Shown: one piece after another, positions 1 to 11,775 of the stretch
Numbering within the stretch: position 1 is the first letter of the stretch
How the letters are laid out: every line of letters begins with the position of its first letter
Source: Planococcus citri
Lineage: Eukaryota > Arthropoda > Insecta > Hemiptera > Pseudococcidae
Direction: 5' to 3'
DNA length: 64,000 nt
NCBI RefSeq assembly: GCF_950023065.1
Contig: NC_088678.1
Span: forward strand, 82,307,590-82,371,589
Position numbers and translations under genes: made by a program
Notes under the pieces: model-generated
What the model was told of the DNA's origin: nothing
Database searches by the model: none
Seen by the model: only the letters and a program-made list of their open reading frames with translations

Positions 1-640
1 CAAAAATCAAAAATAGTTACAATAATTATGTAACTATTTGCCAAAAATTTCAAATTTCAAAGTTGAGCTTTCTTCAAAATCTTAATTTTCAAAAGCTTGC
101 CAAATTTCTGACCTATAAATTAGAAATTTGAAAAAAATCCAGGAATTATCTATTTTCATGTTATTTATAAATATGAATTCTTAGCGATAGAATTCAAAAA
201 AACAGGAAGAGGGGGGTTCAAAGCCCCAAAATTTTGGTAAAAATGTGAAAAAAATGTCAAATATCGTGTGAAATATCGTTTTATGTGTTTTCGAGGGCGC
301 TCAACACAAATATCATCTCGATTTGTTGATTCGAACCCCTCCAACGTTCCTCCCTGACCCCTCAAATTTCCTGAAAATTGGAAAAACCGTGTGACGTATC
401 GTTTACGAGGGTTTTAGGAGTGCTAAATTCGATTATCAAGTTATTTTTTCGATTCGACTCCTCCAACGCCTCTCATGACTCTCAAAGTTTCATGAAAATT
501 GAAAAAATCGTGCATAATAATTGTGTATATTAGGTTTTTATAGGTGCACTGAATACGAATACCAGCTCGTTTTCATCATTCAGTGCCTGCGACGCTCTCA
601 TTGGCTCTCCCTATATTCTGAAAAAAAGAATTGATTATCG
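1..640. repeat. AT-rich DNA with about three degenerate ~125 bp tandem units
   Basis: No gene is visible. From about 215 to 625 a unit recurs containing a 'cgattcgact cctccaacg' type block, then 'tttcctgaaaattg', then a 'cgtgtgacgtatcg'-like stretch. The copies near 330, 450 and 580 are clearly related but diverged. The block lies upstream of the CTL exons and could be intronic to that gene. Confidence 0.5.
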
Positions 641-2400
641 CCTCATCTGTTTAAAAAGATTCTCTCTTTATTCCAAAATTTCCAAACAAAAGTCTTTTTT
701 TTCTGCCAAACTCGCTGAAAAAGTTCTAGTTTTTTTGTCAAATTTGCCCAAGTCAAAAAGTGGTAATTTTTGGAAAAGTTGTCAAAAAGTGTGAATTTTG
801 AAAAAAAAATGTCAAAAGAGTGAGTTATTGAGAAAAAATATTTAAAAAGCAACAATTTTTCATTAAATAGTCCAAAAGTGTCCATTTTGAGTACAATTTT
901 CAAAAAATTTCCATTTTTGTCACAATTGTCAAAAAGGTATAATTTTTGTCAAAATTTTTAAAAAGTGTCTATTTTTAGTAAAATTGTTAAGAAGAACATT
1001 GTTCTTTGTCAAAATTGTTAGAGTGTCAAGTTGTGACATTTTTTCGTCAAAATTCTCGGGAAGTAGTTTTTTGATAAAATAATCAAATGGTTGTAATTTT
1101 CGCCAAAATTGCTAAAACAAGTGTTTTTTTTTTACAGCCAAAACGTCCTAAAAGCATCAAATTTTTGCGTTACCATTTAAAGTCCTATTTCTATTACAAA
1201 AATTTGCCAAACAAAAGTCCTTTTTTTTGCCAAACTTGTTTAAAAGGTTCTGTTTTTACTTTTTTGTCGGTTTTTCCCAAGTCAAATAGTGTCAATTTTG
1301 GGGGGAAATGTCAAAAGGCATCAATTTTTGGGAAAATATGTACCTACTCAAAAAGTGTTCTTTTTTGGCACAATTCTTAAAAAGTTTCCCTTTTTGTCAA
1401 AATTGTCAAAAAGGTGCTCATTTTTGGCAAAATTGTAAAAAAGATCCAATTTTTGTCAAAACTGTCAAACAATCCTACCCTATTTTCTACCCACGAATCG
1501 ATAAGAAAGGGTTTTTAGCTATTTTGAGCTGTCCTGGAGTCCCCAAGAGACCATTTTTGAAAAAGTTGTCAAAAATGTCAATTTTTGAAAAAAATATCAA
1601 AAGTGCGAATTTTGGAGGGAAAAAAATCAAAAATTTCAATTTTTTGCAAAATAGTCTATAAGTGTCCATTTTTGGCAAAATTATTAAAGAGGTTTAATTT
1701 TTGTTAAAAAGTGTCTATTTTTAGTAAAATTGTTGAAAAGAATCCTGTAATTTGTCAAAATTGTTAGAGAGTGTCAATTTTTGGTGAGTTGCCAAAAGTT
1801 GTGATGTTTTTTTGTTAAAATTCTCGGGAACCAGTTTTTTGATAAAATAGTTCAATGGTCGTAATTTTTGCAAAAATTGCTGAGAAATTTGTGCTTTTTT
1901 TGCTAAAACGTCCAAAAAGCGTCAATTTTTGTGTTTGCCAAACAAGTCTTTTTTGTTTTTTTGCCAAATTTGCCCATGTCAAAAGTGTTAATTCTGCAGA
2001 AAAATGTCAAAAGTGTAAATTTTTAAGAAAGAAATGTAAAAAACTTCAATTTTTGCCAAAATAATCAAAAAGTGTCCATTTTTGGCACAATTCTCAAAAA
2101 ACGCCCATTTTGGTCAAAAAGTGCTCATTTTTGATAAAATTGTTAAAAAAGGTCCTCTTTTTGTTCCAAAATTGCATAAAATGTTCTGTGTTTTCCTCCC
2201 TTTTTTTTTTTGCCAAATTTGCCCAAGTCAAAAAGTGTCAATTTTTGGGGGAAAAGTATTAAAAATCGTCAATTTTGGGCGAAATATCCAAGAAGTGTCC
2301 ATTTTTGGCACAATTGTCAAAAAAAAGGTCCATTTTTGTAAAAATTTTGAAAAAGTGTCTTAATGTTTATTTTTGGTAAAATTGTTTAAAAGGGCTAATT
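641..2400. repeat. Degenerate short-period AT-rich satellite (GTCAAAAAGTGTC type)
   Basis: Units of roughly 25-32 bases recur dozens of times. Each has a core like 'aaaagtgtcnatttttgg', followed by 'caaaattgtcaaaaa'. The open frames here are repeats of the same Lys/Phe/Asn-rich translation and are not genes. The same family occurs in opposite orientation at 42241-43510. If CTL exons lie upstream of the window, this array is within a CTL intron. Confidence 0.7.
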
Positions 2401-2579
2401 TTTGACAATTTTGGTAAAAATTAGCCCCGGTTTCGGCCTTTGGGGACCCCTTCTCCTACGCACCTACAAACAGAAAAATGAACCAAAATCAAAGGACTTG
2501 AACCCAAAACAAAACGAATTCGCCATGGAATGATTCATCAAAATCATAACGTAAGGTGTAATAATTTTTTTTTTTTCAG

Positions 2580-3734
2580 AATGGTCACTGGTGTCTTCCC
2601 CACAAATTCTACGAAGAGTGTCACAGCAAAAGTACCGGACAAGCGTGTGTAGATGCGGGTTGCGTTTTCGTCGAACATCGCGATCCTCAGGTCAAAACCT
2701 ATTTACAAATGTACAATTTGTTCGGGCTGCTGTGGGGTTTATACTTCGTGTCCGGATTGGGGCAATTGGTGCTTTCGTTCTGCTTCTCTACCTGGTACTG
2801 GACGTATCACAAATACGACGTGCCATTCTTCACTCTATTTTATTCCATATACGCGACCATAAGGTAGGTTGAACAAAAAACACCAAAATTCCATCATCTA
2901 CTTACATATTCGCTAGGCACATTTTTGTAATCTATTTCTTCCTCGTGTTCTTTGTAGGTATCACTTGGGTACAGTTGCTCTGGGGTCGTTCTTAATCGCC
3001 ACTTGTGGATTCATCAGAACACTTCTCGAGCATACTCAGCGAATTTTGAAACAATCGGACGGTCTATTGACGCAATGTATGACATGGAGTATGAGAGGAT
3101 GTTTTTGGTTGTTGCAAAAATTCCTTATCTATATCAGCAAAAACGCTTACATAATGTGTTCCGTTACCGGATCGTCATTTTTCTCGTCATCTGGTCAAGC
3201 TTTGGGATTATTGGCTCGAAACATTGTACGAGCTGTAGTATTAGATAAAGTGAGTCTATCTCTATACCTATTTCTATTCTGTAAATTGTGTTTTTTTTTC
3301 GATTCCCTCTGGTATATTAATTTTCTGATTTTTTGTAAATATGTTTTCAGGTTCTAGATTTTCTGTTATTGGTGGGTAAAATAACGTTAACGGTGTTAAT
3401 GGGTTTCCTTTCGTACTACGCTTTCACTAGACCATCGTTGAGTCTAGCTTATCCTCTGGTTCCTACTGGTATCGTCGTGCTGCTCACTTGGATCATAGCT
3501 GCTTCCTTTTTCGGCGTTTATATAGTTGCCGTTGATACCCTGTTTCTTTCATTTTGTAAGTTTTCCCATTTTTTTTTTTTTTTTTTTTTTTTCACATAAA
3601 GGTACAAATTTTTTTCGTTTTTGTTTCCAGTAAAAGATGGCGAACTGAACGACGGATCGCGTACCAAACCGTACTACATGTCTTCGAAATTGAAGTACAT
3701 CATGTCGAAAAGCGCCAAAGTCAGAAAACACTAG
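2580..3734 (+). CDS. Choline transporter-like protein (SLC44/CTL family), C-terminal exons
   Basis: Four exons are visible: 2580-2863, 2958-3249, 3351-3555 and 3631-3734, ending in TAG at 3732. All introns are short with GT..AG borders (GTAGGT, GTGAGT, GTAAGT donors), and the exon phases join without a break to give 294 codons. The first exon carries an extracellular Cys-rich stretch followed by 'YNLFGLLWGLYF' and 'WYWTYHKYDVPFFTLF', a signature of CTL proteins. The second has 'YHLGTVALGSFLIA' and 'KNAYIM', then 'LLARNIVRAVVLDK'; the third contributes two membrane spans. Four hydrophobic segments are seen in total. The family comprises multi-span plasma-membrane or mitochondrial transporters of choline and related solutes, about 600-700 residues long, so roughly the N-terminal half lies further upstream, probably outside the window. 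Start codon not seen. Which CTL paralogue this is cannot be decided. Confidence 0.88.
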
Positions 3735-4479
3735 TATTTTTATTTCCTTTTCCTACCTCTTCAGTATCTCTATCTCTACTATACCTAAACCTACCCACCT
3801 CGAAGAGTTAATTATTTTTATACTGATACCCTATGTATTTGTTCGTTTTCGACTTTCGTTCCTGCGTTTATTCCTTCTCTAAGCTTTAGTGCCATATTCG
3901 AGTTTTTATTTTACTCGTTGTAAGAGTTATTTTATAGTGATAATTGTATTCTTTCATTCGCATTCTATTTTATTTTTTTTAAAAAAACATGTACCTAAAA
4001 TGTAAATAAAACGTTGAATTTTATACACGAGTAATACATACGATCACTAAGGGCTAATAATGAGCTTCTTCATTTCAATGGATTAAATTAGCAATATTAT
4101 ACGTAAATTACGATACGGTACACGATAATTTTACTTTGCAGCAGAATCGTGGTACTTACACTTAGGTATTTGAAAAATGCAAAACTGAGTTAGGTACTTT
4201 TTATGACGTTCAAAGTAAAAGCAAAATAAATTTGTGTAAACGTTCGAGCGTAAATAATTTCAAACTGCTAATTTGAATGCAGGTAATTATCAAAGGTACT
4301 CGTTCCACTGTAATGAAGAATTCGAGTACTCACGTACGCTTTTTGATTTAGGAAATATGTAAGAGAATATTGCCATAAAATTTAGCTTTAATTAGCTCAT
4401 TCCAAAAGACGTAAATTACCGATAAAATATATAATTTTAAATGTATTTATTTTGCCTATATATTCGTTCATAAATCATC
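3735..4479 (+). other. CTL 3' untranslated region and short intergenic DNA
   Basis: AT-rich sequence directly after the CTL stop codon, containing a canonical poly(A) signal at 4005. Beyond it no coding potential, repeat or RNA gene is visible. Confidence 0.6.
4005..4010 (+). terminator. Poly(A) signal of the CTL gene
   Basis: Canonical AATAAA about 270 bases after the CTL stop codon. It is the first convincing signal downstream of the last exon. Confidence 0.6.
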
Positions 4480-5510
4480 AGCATTCGGCTAAATTATGAC
4501 TCGACGACTGTAGGCCCTTTTCAAATCCTTCAAGGCTCGTACTTATATTTTTCAAAAAAGAAAATAAAAGCTTGAAAAAGTAGAAAACCAAAAACGTAAC
4601 CAAAAAAATGCAAAAAAATCCACAAAAATCCAGAACTTTTCGTTTTGAATTAAAATCTAAAAAAGCGAGATTTTTTGGCAATTTAAAGCGAGAATTTTTG
4701 CTGTTTCCGACAAAAAGCATAACTTTTGACATTTTCAGCATCTGGCGACTGGCGAAAAAGTGACTAATCGCAATGGGGATAATTTTCTGTTTCAAAAAAG
4801 AGTAAGACTTTTTGAAATTTTTGGCAAAGAACCACAACAATTTTTAGCAATTTTCGACAAAAAAAAACAAGAATATTTGGGCATTTTAGACAAAAGGAAA
4901 AACTTACTGTTAATTTTGCCAGAAAACAAGACTTCATTCAACAATAATTTTATCAAAAGGCAGGATATTTTAGTAATTTTTGGCAAAAAAAAAAAACAAA
5001 ACGAAAAAAAGTTTTAGTAAATTTTACTAAAGCGAGAATTTTTGTTAAAAATAAAAACAGTATTATTTTGGCAAATAACAAGACTGTTTGGTAATTATTG
5101 GCAAACAGTGATTTATTTTGCGATTTTTGACAAAAGAATGATTTTTTGATTATTTTTGTTGACAATTTGTTTTTTTTGCAATTTTTCACAAAAAATTTAA
5201 GACTATTTCGCAAATTTTTGATAAAAAGCAGGAGATTTTGGCAATTTTTGACAAAATTACAAAACTTTTGAGCTTTTAATTTTTTGTGGGAAAAGATGAA
5301 ATTTTTTAAAGCAAGATTTTTACAATAATTTGAAAATTTTTGTCAAAAAAATGAGTTTTCTCTGGTTTTGGCAATTTTTGACAATTGTGGGCAATAAAGC
5401 GAGAAGTTGGGGGGGGGGGGAGTATGAAACGTTTTGAGATATTCTGCGAAAAACGACAATTTCCAGCATTTTTCAACAAGAAAACGAGTCTATTTCAACA
5501 CATTTTCTTG
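4480..5510. repeat. Degenerate AT-rich short repeats (GCAATTTTTGACAAAA type)
   Basis: Irregular repetition of a ~28 base unit whose core reads 'tttggcaatttttgacaaaa' with many poly(A)/poly(T) runs. Similar tracts occur at 28931-29760, 33707-35215 and 37300-38180. The open frames on both strands are low-complexity and have no recognisable domain. A run of 12 G precedes the adjacent LINE end. Confidence 0.6.
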
Positions 5511-6481
5511 TCATCATCATCATCATCATCATCATTGAACTTTGACCAGGTGAGCTGTTCAGCCTGTCTGGGAAAATGTAGAAGAATTGCTCGCCGATGT
5601 ATCATCAAGTCTTTTCTTCAGTCTTCCTCTGCTCCTCCTGCCAGTTGGAGCGTATTCTTTGACTTTTCGAGGGGACTGTTCATCAGGCATTCTGTCAATG
5701 TGTTTTTGCCATTTCTTTCTGTAATCTTTCACTTGTCTAATGATTGGCTCTGCTCCTAGCTCCTTCAGGATGTCTTCATTCCTTTTCCTATCTCGTCTAG
5801 TATATCCTGCTGTGGCTCGCATGAATCTCATTTCTGCTGCGGTTACCCTGCTTTTTATATCCTTTCTCATCGTCCATGTTTCACTTCCATACAGCAGCAT
5901 TGGTCTTGCCAGCGTATTATAGATTCTTATTTGAGTTTTAGCTCTGACTTTTCTTGGAGTATGGCTCAGTTTATAGCTCTGCTTACTCTCAGGAATTTAC
6001 TGATCTTATGTTATGCATCAACTTCTCCTTCATATGACAGCTCACATCCGAGATATTTAAAGCTTTTAACTTGTTCCACTGGCACCTGGCAGTCCATTTA
6101 CAACAATTTTACTGGGTATTGGCTCTTTCCCCTCGAAGGCCATCACCTTTGTTTTTGATGATGAGATTCTCATTCTGTACTTATCAGCTATTTTCTGACC
6201 TTATCTTCCAATATTCTTTTTATTATTTTGTACACTTTTGGTTTCAGTTGATAATGTATCCCTCTCCATGTTCACCACAAACCTTTTGTATTGTTCCTGT
6301 CGTGTTTCTCTTATCATCTTTTTTGTCTTGCAGCACTGTTCTTTGTAGGTTCCTTTGTCTTATTCGTTCTTTGAACTCATCCACTTCCAGAAAAGGTTTT
6401 GTTTCCTCGTCACTTCTCTTGATAGTTTGTCATTCCAGATTTTCAGCTTTTTGTGGTTTTGTCTACTTCAGGAGGTTGGTT
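5511..6481 (-). pseudogene. RTE-like LINE copy 1, 3' part (linker, truncated reverse transcriptase, C-terminus)
   Basis: Read on the minus strand. The element ends in a TCA/ATG microsatellite (5511-5535), the simple-repeat 3' tail typical of RTE-clade LINEs. The intact stretch 5559-5900 encodes 'LLYGSETWTM' and 'RFMRATAGYTRRDRKRNEDI', the usual C-terminus of insect endonuclease/reverse-transcriptase proteins. Upstream of it, in shifted frames, are 'SSSKTKVMAFEGKEPIPSKI' and 'FKYLGCELSY'. Further upstream is a linker with 'KLSREVTRKQNLF'-like sequence. Most of the catalytic RT fingers and palm are missing, so this copy carries an internal deletion as well as frameshifts and stops. Its 5' half continues at 28276-28930, separated by the nested insertions between 6482 and 28275. 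Confidence 0.8.
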
Positions 6482-6729
6482 ACAAAGTTAGACAAACGCC
6501 ACGTCTACAAAAATCGAGTTAGATATATTTTATTCTTATAGGATTTTTAACGCTCTTTTCATTGCCAAGGTCTGTTAGTTTCAATATAGTACGTGAAAGG
6601 GTAAAAAACGTGCTCAAAGTTTTGCCTTAGTTTCAAACATAGACATGTGCAAATTGTCTTAGTTTCAAAAACAGACATATCCAGGATATGTCTGTTTTTG
6701 AAACTAAGATGATAGGATATGTCTCATTT
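6482..6729 (+). mobile_element. Left arm of a foldback/MITE element split by the LTR retrotransposon
   Basis: Starts with 'acaaagttagacaaacgcc' (6482-6502), whose reverse complement ends the right arm at 28255-28275. Inner parts also pair across the gap: 'aggatttttaac', 'ttagtttcaa' and 'gacatgtg' stretches recur inverted at 27882-28020. Together the two arms make an element of about 640 bp with long imperfect inverted repeats and no coding capacity. I found no clear target-site duplication. It sits in the linker region of the LINE. Confidence 0.7.
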
Positions 6730-6928
6730 TGATATGAGGAAATATGCCTTCATCGCCTAAGCGATGATTAAATTAATCATCACCATAGAGATGATGAATA
6801 AAATAACTCCCTTAAACTGCAAGTTTGGTAATGTGTTAACTCCTACTACTGTGCTACTCCTACTACGTAGCTATAACGTAATCGCGCGCAGCAAACGCAT
6901 AGAACGCATCCGATGCACCCAAAAATAG

Positions 6929-6937
6929 TATAAATAG
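6929..6937 (+). promoter_or_regulatory. TATA box of the 5' LTR
   Basis: TATAAATAG, about 200 bases into the LTR. Transcription would start near 6955-6965, giving a U3 of about 230 bp. The AATAAA at 7544 would then lie within the transcript, where a 3' LTR needs it. The 3' LTR copy of the TATA is at 27044. Confidence 0.6.
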
Positions 6938-7336
6938 AGCAACACGGACGCAAGCCAAACTAGTTGTATTTAAAATGGGCTAAACTTCTAAATAAGTTGA
7001 GCTTCCAAAAGATCTTGGACTCAGCGATCGCGCGAAGCTGGTTCTTGGTCAGAAAGTGCATTTATGTAGATACGAGTAAGATGAGATCCCTCTATGGGGA
7101 TGCTCATCTCCTTTTATTCAGTCTTTGCCCACTTTTAGTGGTTAAAATGTTTCTCGTTTCGTGATTTAAATTATCGTATACGTAATTAATCGCGTTCACA
7201 CCGGATATCATCCGATTATGCTGGCCATCGGAGATAGTCCTAGAAGAATAGGTACCTCGTGTATTACATTGCTGTCGACCGGCCTAGTGTTAGTGAGCCA
7301 CCCTGAAAGAGACAGTAGATTTGGACATTATGCGAA

Positions 7337-7348
7337 CCTTGGTGAGTA
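7337..7348 (+). promoter_or_regulatory. Candidate splice donor in the 5' LTR
   Basis: CCTTG|GTGAGTAA matches the donor consensus, with the cut after 7341. An ATG at 7330 lies exactly four codons upstream, in phase with an acceptor at 23132. It could make a spliced RNA for ORF3; use is inferred. Confidence 0.35.
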
Positions 7349-7769
7349 AATCTCACTACTATTTCCGAAATTGCATGCAATTTCTAGGGTATCTAATTAC
7401 CCACCTTCCGTAATCCATTAACGCGTGTCGTAAGATATAAGCTTGTGCATGTATCTATTATAGAAGAACCCTATAGTTCTTCTATACTCTATGACCTTTG
7501 TACCCTTTTTAATATGCATTTGATTTCATTATTTCTAATTAACAATAAACATATTATCACTCTAGTGTAATTAATATGAGTTTTATTGGTAATTAGAGAT
7601 TATTTCTGTGAAGAATGAGCTGCATGACTGAAACCTCTCCGATATATTGAGCTAACCAGGCGAGGCATAAATTCACTACCTTAGGGAATATTTCTTGACT
7701 TAATCACGTAGGTAGGAATTCGGATAATAACCATCTATATCATTTATGCTTAATCTCACTCTATCATAT

Positions 7770-7787
7770 TGGCGCCTAACTTCCGCG
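7770..7787 (+). promoter_or_regulatory. Primer-binding site
   Basis: TGGCGCCTAACTTCCGCG begins three bases after the 5' LTR. The first seven bases are those complementary to a tRNA 3' end of the GGCGCCA type (as in lysine tRNA). The rest does not match the lysine primer sequence I know, so the primer tRNA is unresolved. A similar TGGCGCCTGACGTGG occurs at 8002. Confidence 0.6.
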
Positions 7788-8094
7788 TAATTCTTCCGAA
7801 AATTGCAAAATTTTCAGTCCGACTTACTAAAATACCCACCCTTAAAAATTCAAATTTTTTCAAAATTTTCAAACTTTTCGATTTTTTTCAAATTCTGTCA
7901 AACTCGAATTTCAAATGGTTCTCTTAAAGAACACAATTCGAGTGAAAAAACATGATTTTCCAAGATATGTTGCATGTCAAAATTGACTAAATCACTTAGT
8001 CTGGCGCCTGACGTGGATGAACCTCTCTAGAAAAATTCATACATGCCACGCATCTTCGAAAACTCATAATATAAAAATTTAAATTTACCAAAAA
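7788..8094 (+). other. Retrotransposon leader, first segment
   Basis: Noncoding AT-rich DNA after the primer-binding site, containing the second PBS-like sequence at 8002-8016. No open frame of note. Confidence 0.4.
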
Positions 8095-8412
8095 TTAATT
8101 TTTGAACTTTCTTGAATCCAAAAAGCTCGAAAAACGAGCATAATTCAAGCTAAAAATTACGTTTCAATAAGTAAGCTTTTGACCTTTGAATTTCAAAGGC
8201 CAAAATGTCTTCAAAAATTACATTTTGACGTTTCTTGAATCCAAAAAGCTCGAAAAACGAGCATAATTCAAGCTAAAAATTACGTTTCAATGGTAAGCCT
8301 TTGACCTTTGAACTCAAAGGCCACTGTATCTTAAAAAATTAATTTTTTGAACTTTCTTGAATTCAAAAAGCTCTCGAAAAATGAGCATTATTCAAGCTAA
8401 AAATTACGTTCC
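8095..8412 (+). repeat. Three tandem ~120 bp leader repeats, each able to form a hairpin
   Basis: Each unit contains CTTGAAT, then GCTCG, a short A-rich loop, CGAGC and ATTCAAG. It can fold as a two-part stem: outer 7 bp, inner 4-5 bp. Outer arms are 8111-8117/8143-8149, 8234-8240/8266-8272 and 8356-8362/8390-8396. In the third unit the inner stem is altered but GCTC/GAGC still pair. A cis-acting packaging, dimerisation or translation role is possible but unproven. Confidence 0.65.
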
Positions 8413-8790
8413 GGATTAATCTAAAGTATAACCTTCCAAAATTTTTGATTTTTTTTTGATTTTTTTTTCGTTTTGATTTTTTTTAAATTTCTTATACCCC
8501 ACTAAAATTGCGTTTTTTGCCTCGAAGTCTCGTAGATAGGTCTTCTAGTTAAAACGATAGCTCATATTTTAGTGAGAAAAGTTTCAGTACATAATGCTTA
8601 CTAACACTATGCTAAAATAATGTAGTATATTTGTATGTACATAAAATGAATTTTTCCAAACACTCTTTCGTGCATAAATTGCGAATAGGGGCAGGGAAAG
8701 ATTCTAAAATACTATTCGATTCATGATTCGTAAAAATACAGGTCCGAGTCAAAATAATAAATTCTTTTAAAAAACGAAAGTGGTTATTAC
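8413..8790 (+). other. Leader segment without visible feature
   Basis: AT-rich noncoding DNA with long T runs near 8440-8490. Nothing recognisable. Confidence 0.4.
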
Positions 8791-9430
8791 TCTGTGACCT
8801 ACATGGTGGGTAGGTAGCTGCGGCTATATCATACTAATCGAGAAAAAACTCCCTGCTGAGCAAGGTGTAAAACCTGACTAGTCTCGAGGGAGATAATCAT
8901 CTCGAGGACCATGGTAGAATCGTGATGCCCTGGTCACTGTGTATTTACAGAGAATATCATTCATAAAATAACAACCAAAATTTCATCTACGTAAAACTCT
9001 GGCTTCGTAAAAAATTAATCTCTGACTTACATGGTGGATAGGGGATCGCAGCTATATTGTGCCAATTGAGAAAAAACTCCTCATGAGCAAGGTGTAAAAC
9101 CTGACTAGCCTCAAGGGAGACAATTATCTCAAGAATCACAGTAGAATTGCGGTACCCTGGTTGCTGTGTATTTTCAGAGAACATTAATCTTAAAATAATT
9201 ACCAAAATTTCATCTAAGCAAAATTTTGACATCATAAAAATTACTAGTCTCTGTCTTACGTAATGAATAAAGGATCGCAGCTATATTGTACCAATCAAGA
9301 GGGCTTCTCCCAATGAGCAAGATGTAAAATCTGACTAGCCTCATGGGCGATAGTCATCTTGAGAAGTACAGTAGAATTGTGATACCTCATTCATTATGCA
9401 CTTTTGAAAATTTTTAAAATTCAAAAAATT
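8791..9430 (+). repeat. Three tandem ~230 bp leader repeats
   Basis: Units start near 8791, 9021 and 9249. Each reads like 'acatggtgg', then 'gctatat', 'gagcaaggtgtaaaacctga', 'gtagaat', 'tcatctacgtaaaa'. Divergence increases toward the third copy. The short frames within are not conserved between copies. Confidence 0.7.
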
Positions 9431-11429
9431 CAAAAACATTGCCATTCTCATAAGACTCTCATGAAGGATATTTTACTCACAGAGAATCATGGTACTCCCC
9501 ATGAGCGATTGGTAAGTTTGTCTCCTAAAGTGAGTACTCTACCATCATGTGAGTCTATCTTTGAGAAAATAGCAACCAAAAATTCACATAAAATAGCATA
9601 AAAACTTGAAAAACGTCTATATAATTAAAACAGCAATAGAACAAATTTTTTCAAACACTCTCAAAATGCAAAAATTTAGAATAGGGACTAGGAAAAAATT
9701 CTAACCAAGACCATTAGACTCGCGATTCGTAACAGTACAAGTCCGAATCGAAATAGTTTAAATATTTTTGAATTCAATTTAATTGCTTCTTGACCTAACT
9801 AACCCCTTTGTGGTGTATTTTCGGACATTTCTATGAAAATTACGAAGACGAAAATCTGAAAATACAACACAAATAAGGAAAAAATTCTTCCGAGGTTAAT
9901 TTTGTTCCAAATGGAACAGATTACCCATCTGACGAATTCGGACCTAAAATCAGGGCAAAATTGCTATTTTTTGCCAAGTTCGAAGATGAAAATCTGACAA
10001 CTTGGCAGAAAAGTGCAAAATTACCTACAAAAAAGGCAAAGCATAAAACTTTGATCTTTTTATGCTCATAACTAAAGTGTTCAAAATTCCGAAAACGTCT
10101 GTATAGTTAGGTTAAGAAAAAATTCACTCAAGCTCATTCCTCCCTTATGGAGTGCAATGATAACTTGGGTGAGGCCACCCAGTTTTAAAATCATCAAAAT
10201 GTCATAATTTTGATGAAAATTTCTTGGCCACTCTAATTTAGTTATTTTCTATGTACCTAGTAATATTTTAACAATTTGGTGTATGGGTAAAATAAGCAGT
10301 TCAGCTCATTTTATTCAAGTAGGTACCTAGAAACGAATTTATTTCTTGCTTTTTACAGACGAAAATCTGTAGAAAAATGGAATAAATTCAGCCTATAAAT
10401 AGTTCATTGATTTTCTTTAGATAAAAAAAAAATTTTCTCAAGTTACCAGTGAGAAAATGATCAAATAGCCTGCATGATTTGGGTCATTTGATCGAATTCC
10501 ACACTGGCTACATTTTCTGTAAAAATGTATCTATCTGCTCACTCTATTTTGAATCTGTGTAAGTTCAAAATTTCAAAAATCTAGCCTAAAAAGATCGTTT
10601 CAAAGACTCGAAATCTCCGAGGAAACCTTTTAAAATTACAAGACAAAAAATATCTAAGTTCTCAGTAGAAAAGAGCGCGATCTTTTTCCATATAAAATAC
10701 ATAGGTACCATACCTATAAAGAATTTTCTTTGTATCCAGCTCATATAGCTACATACACGTGCCATGGCCTTACAGAGCCTTTACTTTTGAATAGGATTCT
10801 TTGTTTAAAAACTCCGAGCCGAAATATTCTCACGAAGTCATAGCGCCAGTAGATAGTTATAAAAATTAATAAACAAGAGACTCGAACATCTTTCGTTCAA
10901 GGCGTTGACACTTATTGCTTTAGCAATAAAAACTGTCACTATTTGGCCACTTTATTACACCTATTTAACCAAAACATACAGAATCTTCTCGGATACCTGA
11001 GAACACCTTTTTTTGGTATAATAAAAACGTCATCATTTGATTACATTTTTTCTTACCTATTTTTTGGACATAATAAAAACGTCTAGATGCGACTACTTTA
11101 TTACACCTACTTGCTGGAGTATATAGATGCTCGGCAACGAATACGTAAACGACTACTGAATACAGCATAGATACATAAAGGCTGCCTTTATTTTCGTCGC
11201 ATGTAAAAACTAACAAATACCAATAGCTATACAACTAATTGATTTAACATTTTAATATTTTTTGCTTTTCTGTGGTGGCCACATGGGAAACTGGAGAATA
11301 TTAACATGCAATAATTCAAATATTCTGCTTGACATTTTGACAGTTTTTTACAATTTATTACCATTCAATATTTTTCTGACATTTTTTATTATTCTTATAC
11401 CTACAAGTATAAGAAAACGAAAACAGACA
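9431..11429 (+). other. Long noncoding leader of the retrotransposon
   Basis: About 2 kb of AT-rich DNA with no coding potential, array or RNA structure I can support. The frame at 10965-11234 on the minus strand has no recognisable domain. Confidence 0.4.
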
Positions 11430-11775
11430 TAAATACAGTAGCTAAATACTCCGATTCATTTTTCAAAATCTATTAATTCAATCATTAATCTGTCAGCCTG
11501 ATTGTTCTATGCATATGTACATACTAACAATAGTCAAATACTCCGATTAATTTTTCCAAAATTCAATAAATCTAGCCATTAATCTGTCAGCCTCATTGTT
11601 CTATGCCGATACATACACTAACAACCCCTAAAATAATCCAATTAATTTCTCAAATTTATTGATTCTGTCAGTTTTTATTTTTCTATACTTACAAATAGAA
11701 CCAAATAGAAATCACATACTAACAATAGTTAAATAGTCCGATCCATTTTTTGTGTAATCAATTCATATTTTTGAT
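11430..11775 (+). repeat. Tandem ~100 bp leader repeats (about four copies)
   Basis: Recurring blocks 'aaatactccgatt', 'attaatctgtcagcctgatt' and 'catactaacaatag' are spaced about 100 bases apart. Copies near 11445, 11545, 11625 and 11730 are progressively degenerate. Confidence 0.6.

Larger units (their letters stand above)
6730..7766 (+). repeat. 5' LTR
   Basis: Identical in length (1037 bp) and, by eye, in sequence except one base to 26845-27881. Starts TG and ends CA as LTRs do. Contains a TATA box (6929), a strong splice-donor-like sequence (7342) and AATAAA at 7544. The short frame at 6964-7164 starts at TTG, recurs identically in the 3' LTR and has no recognisable product. Confidence 0.95.

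Noticed and set aside
2591..2872. 93-codon frame overlapping the CTL exon
   Set aside because: It is an alternative frame of the first CTL exon; the real frame gives the CTL signature and fits the splice phases.
6964..7164. 66-codon frame repeated at 27079-27279
   Set aside because: Identical because it lies in the two LTRs; it begins with TTG and shows no domain.
8095..9430. CRISPR array in the tandem leader repeats
   Set aside because: Units are long, diverged and directly abutting with no spacers, and the DNA is animal.
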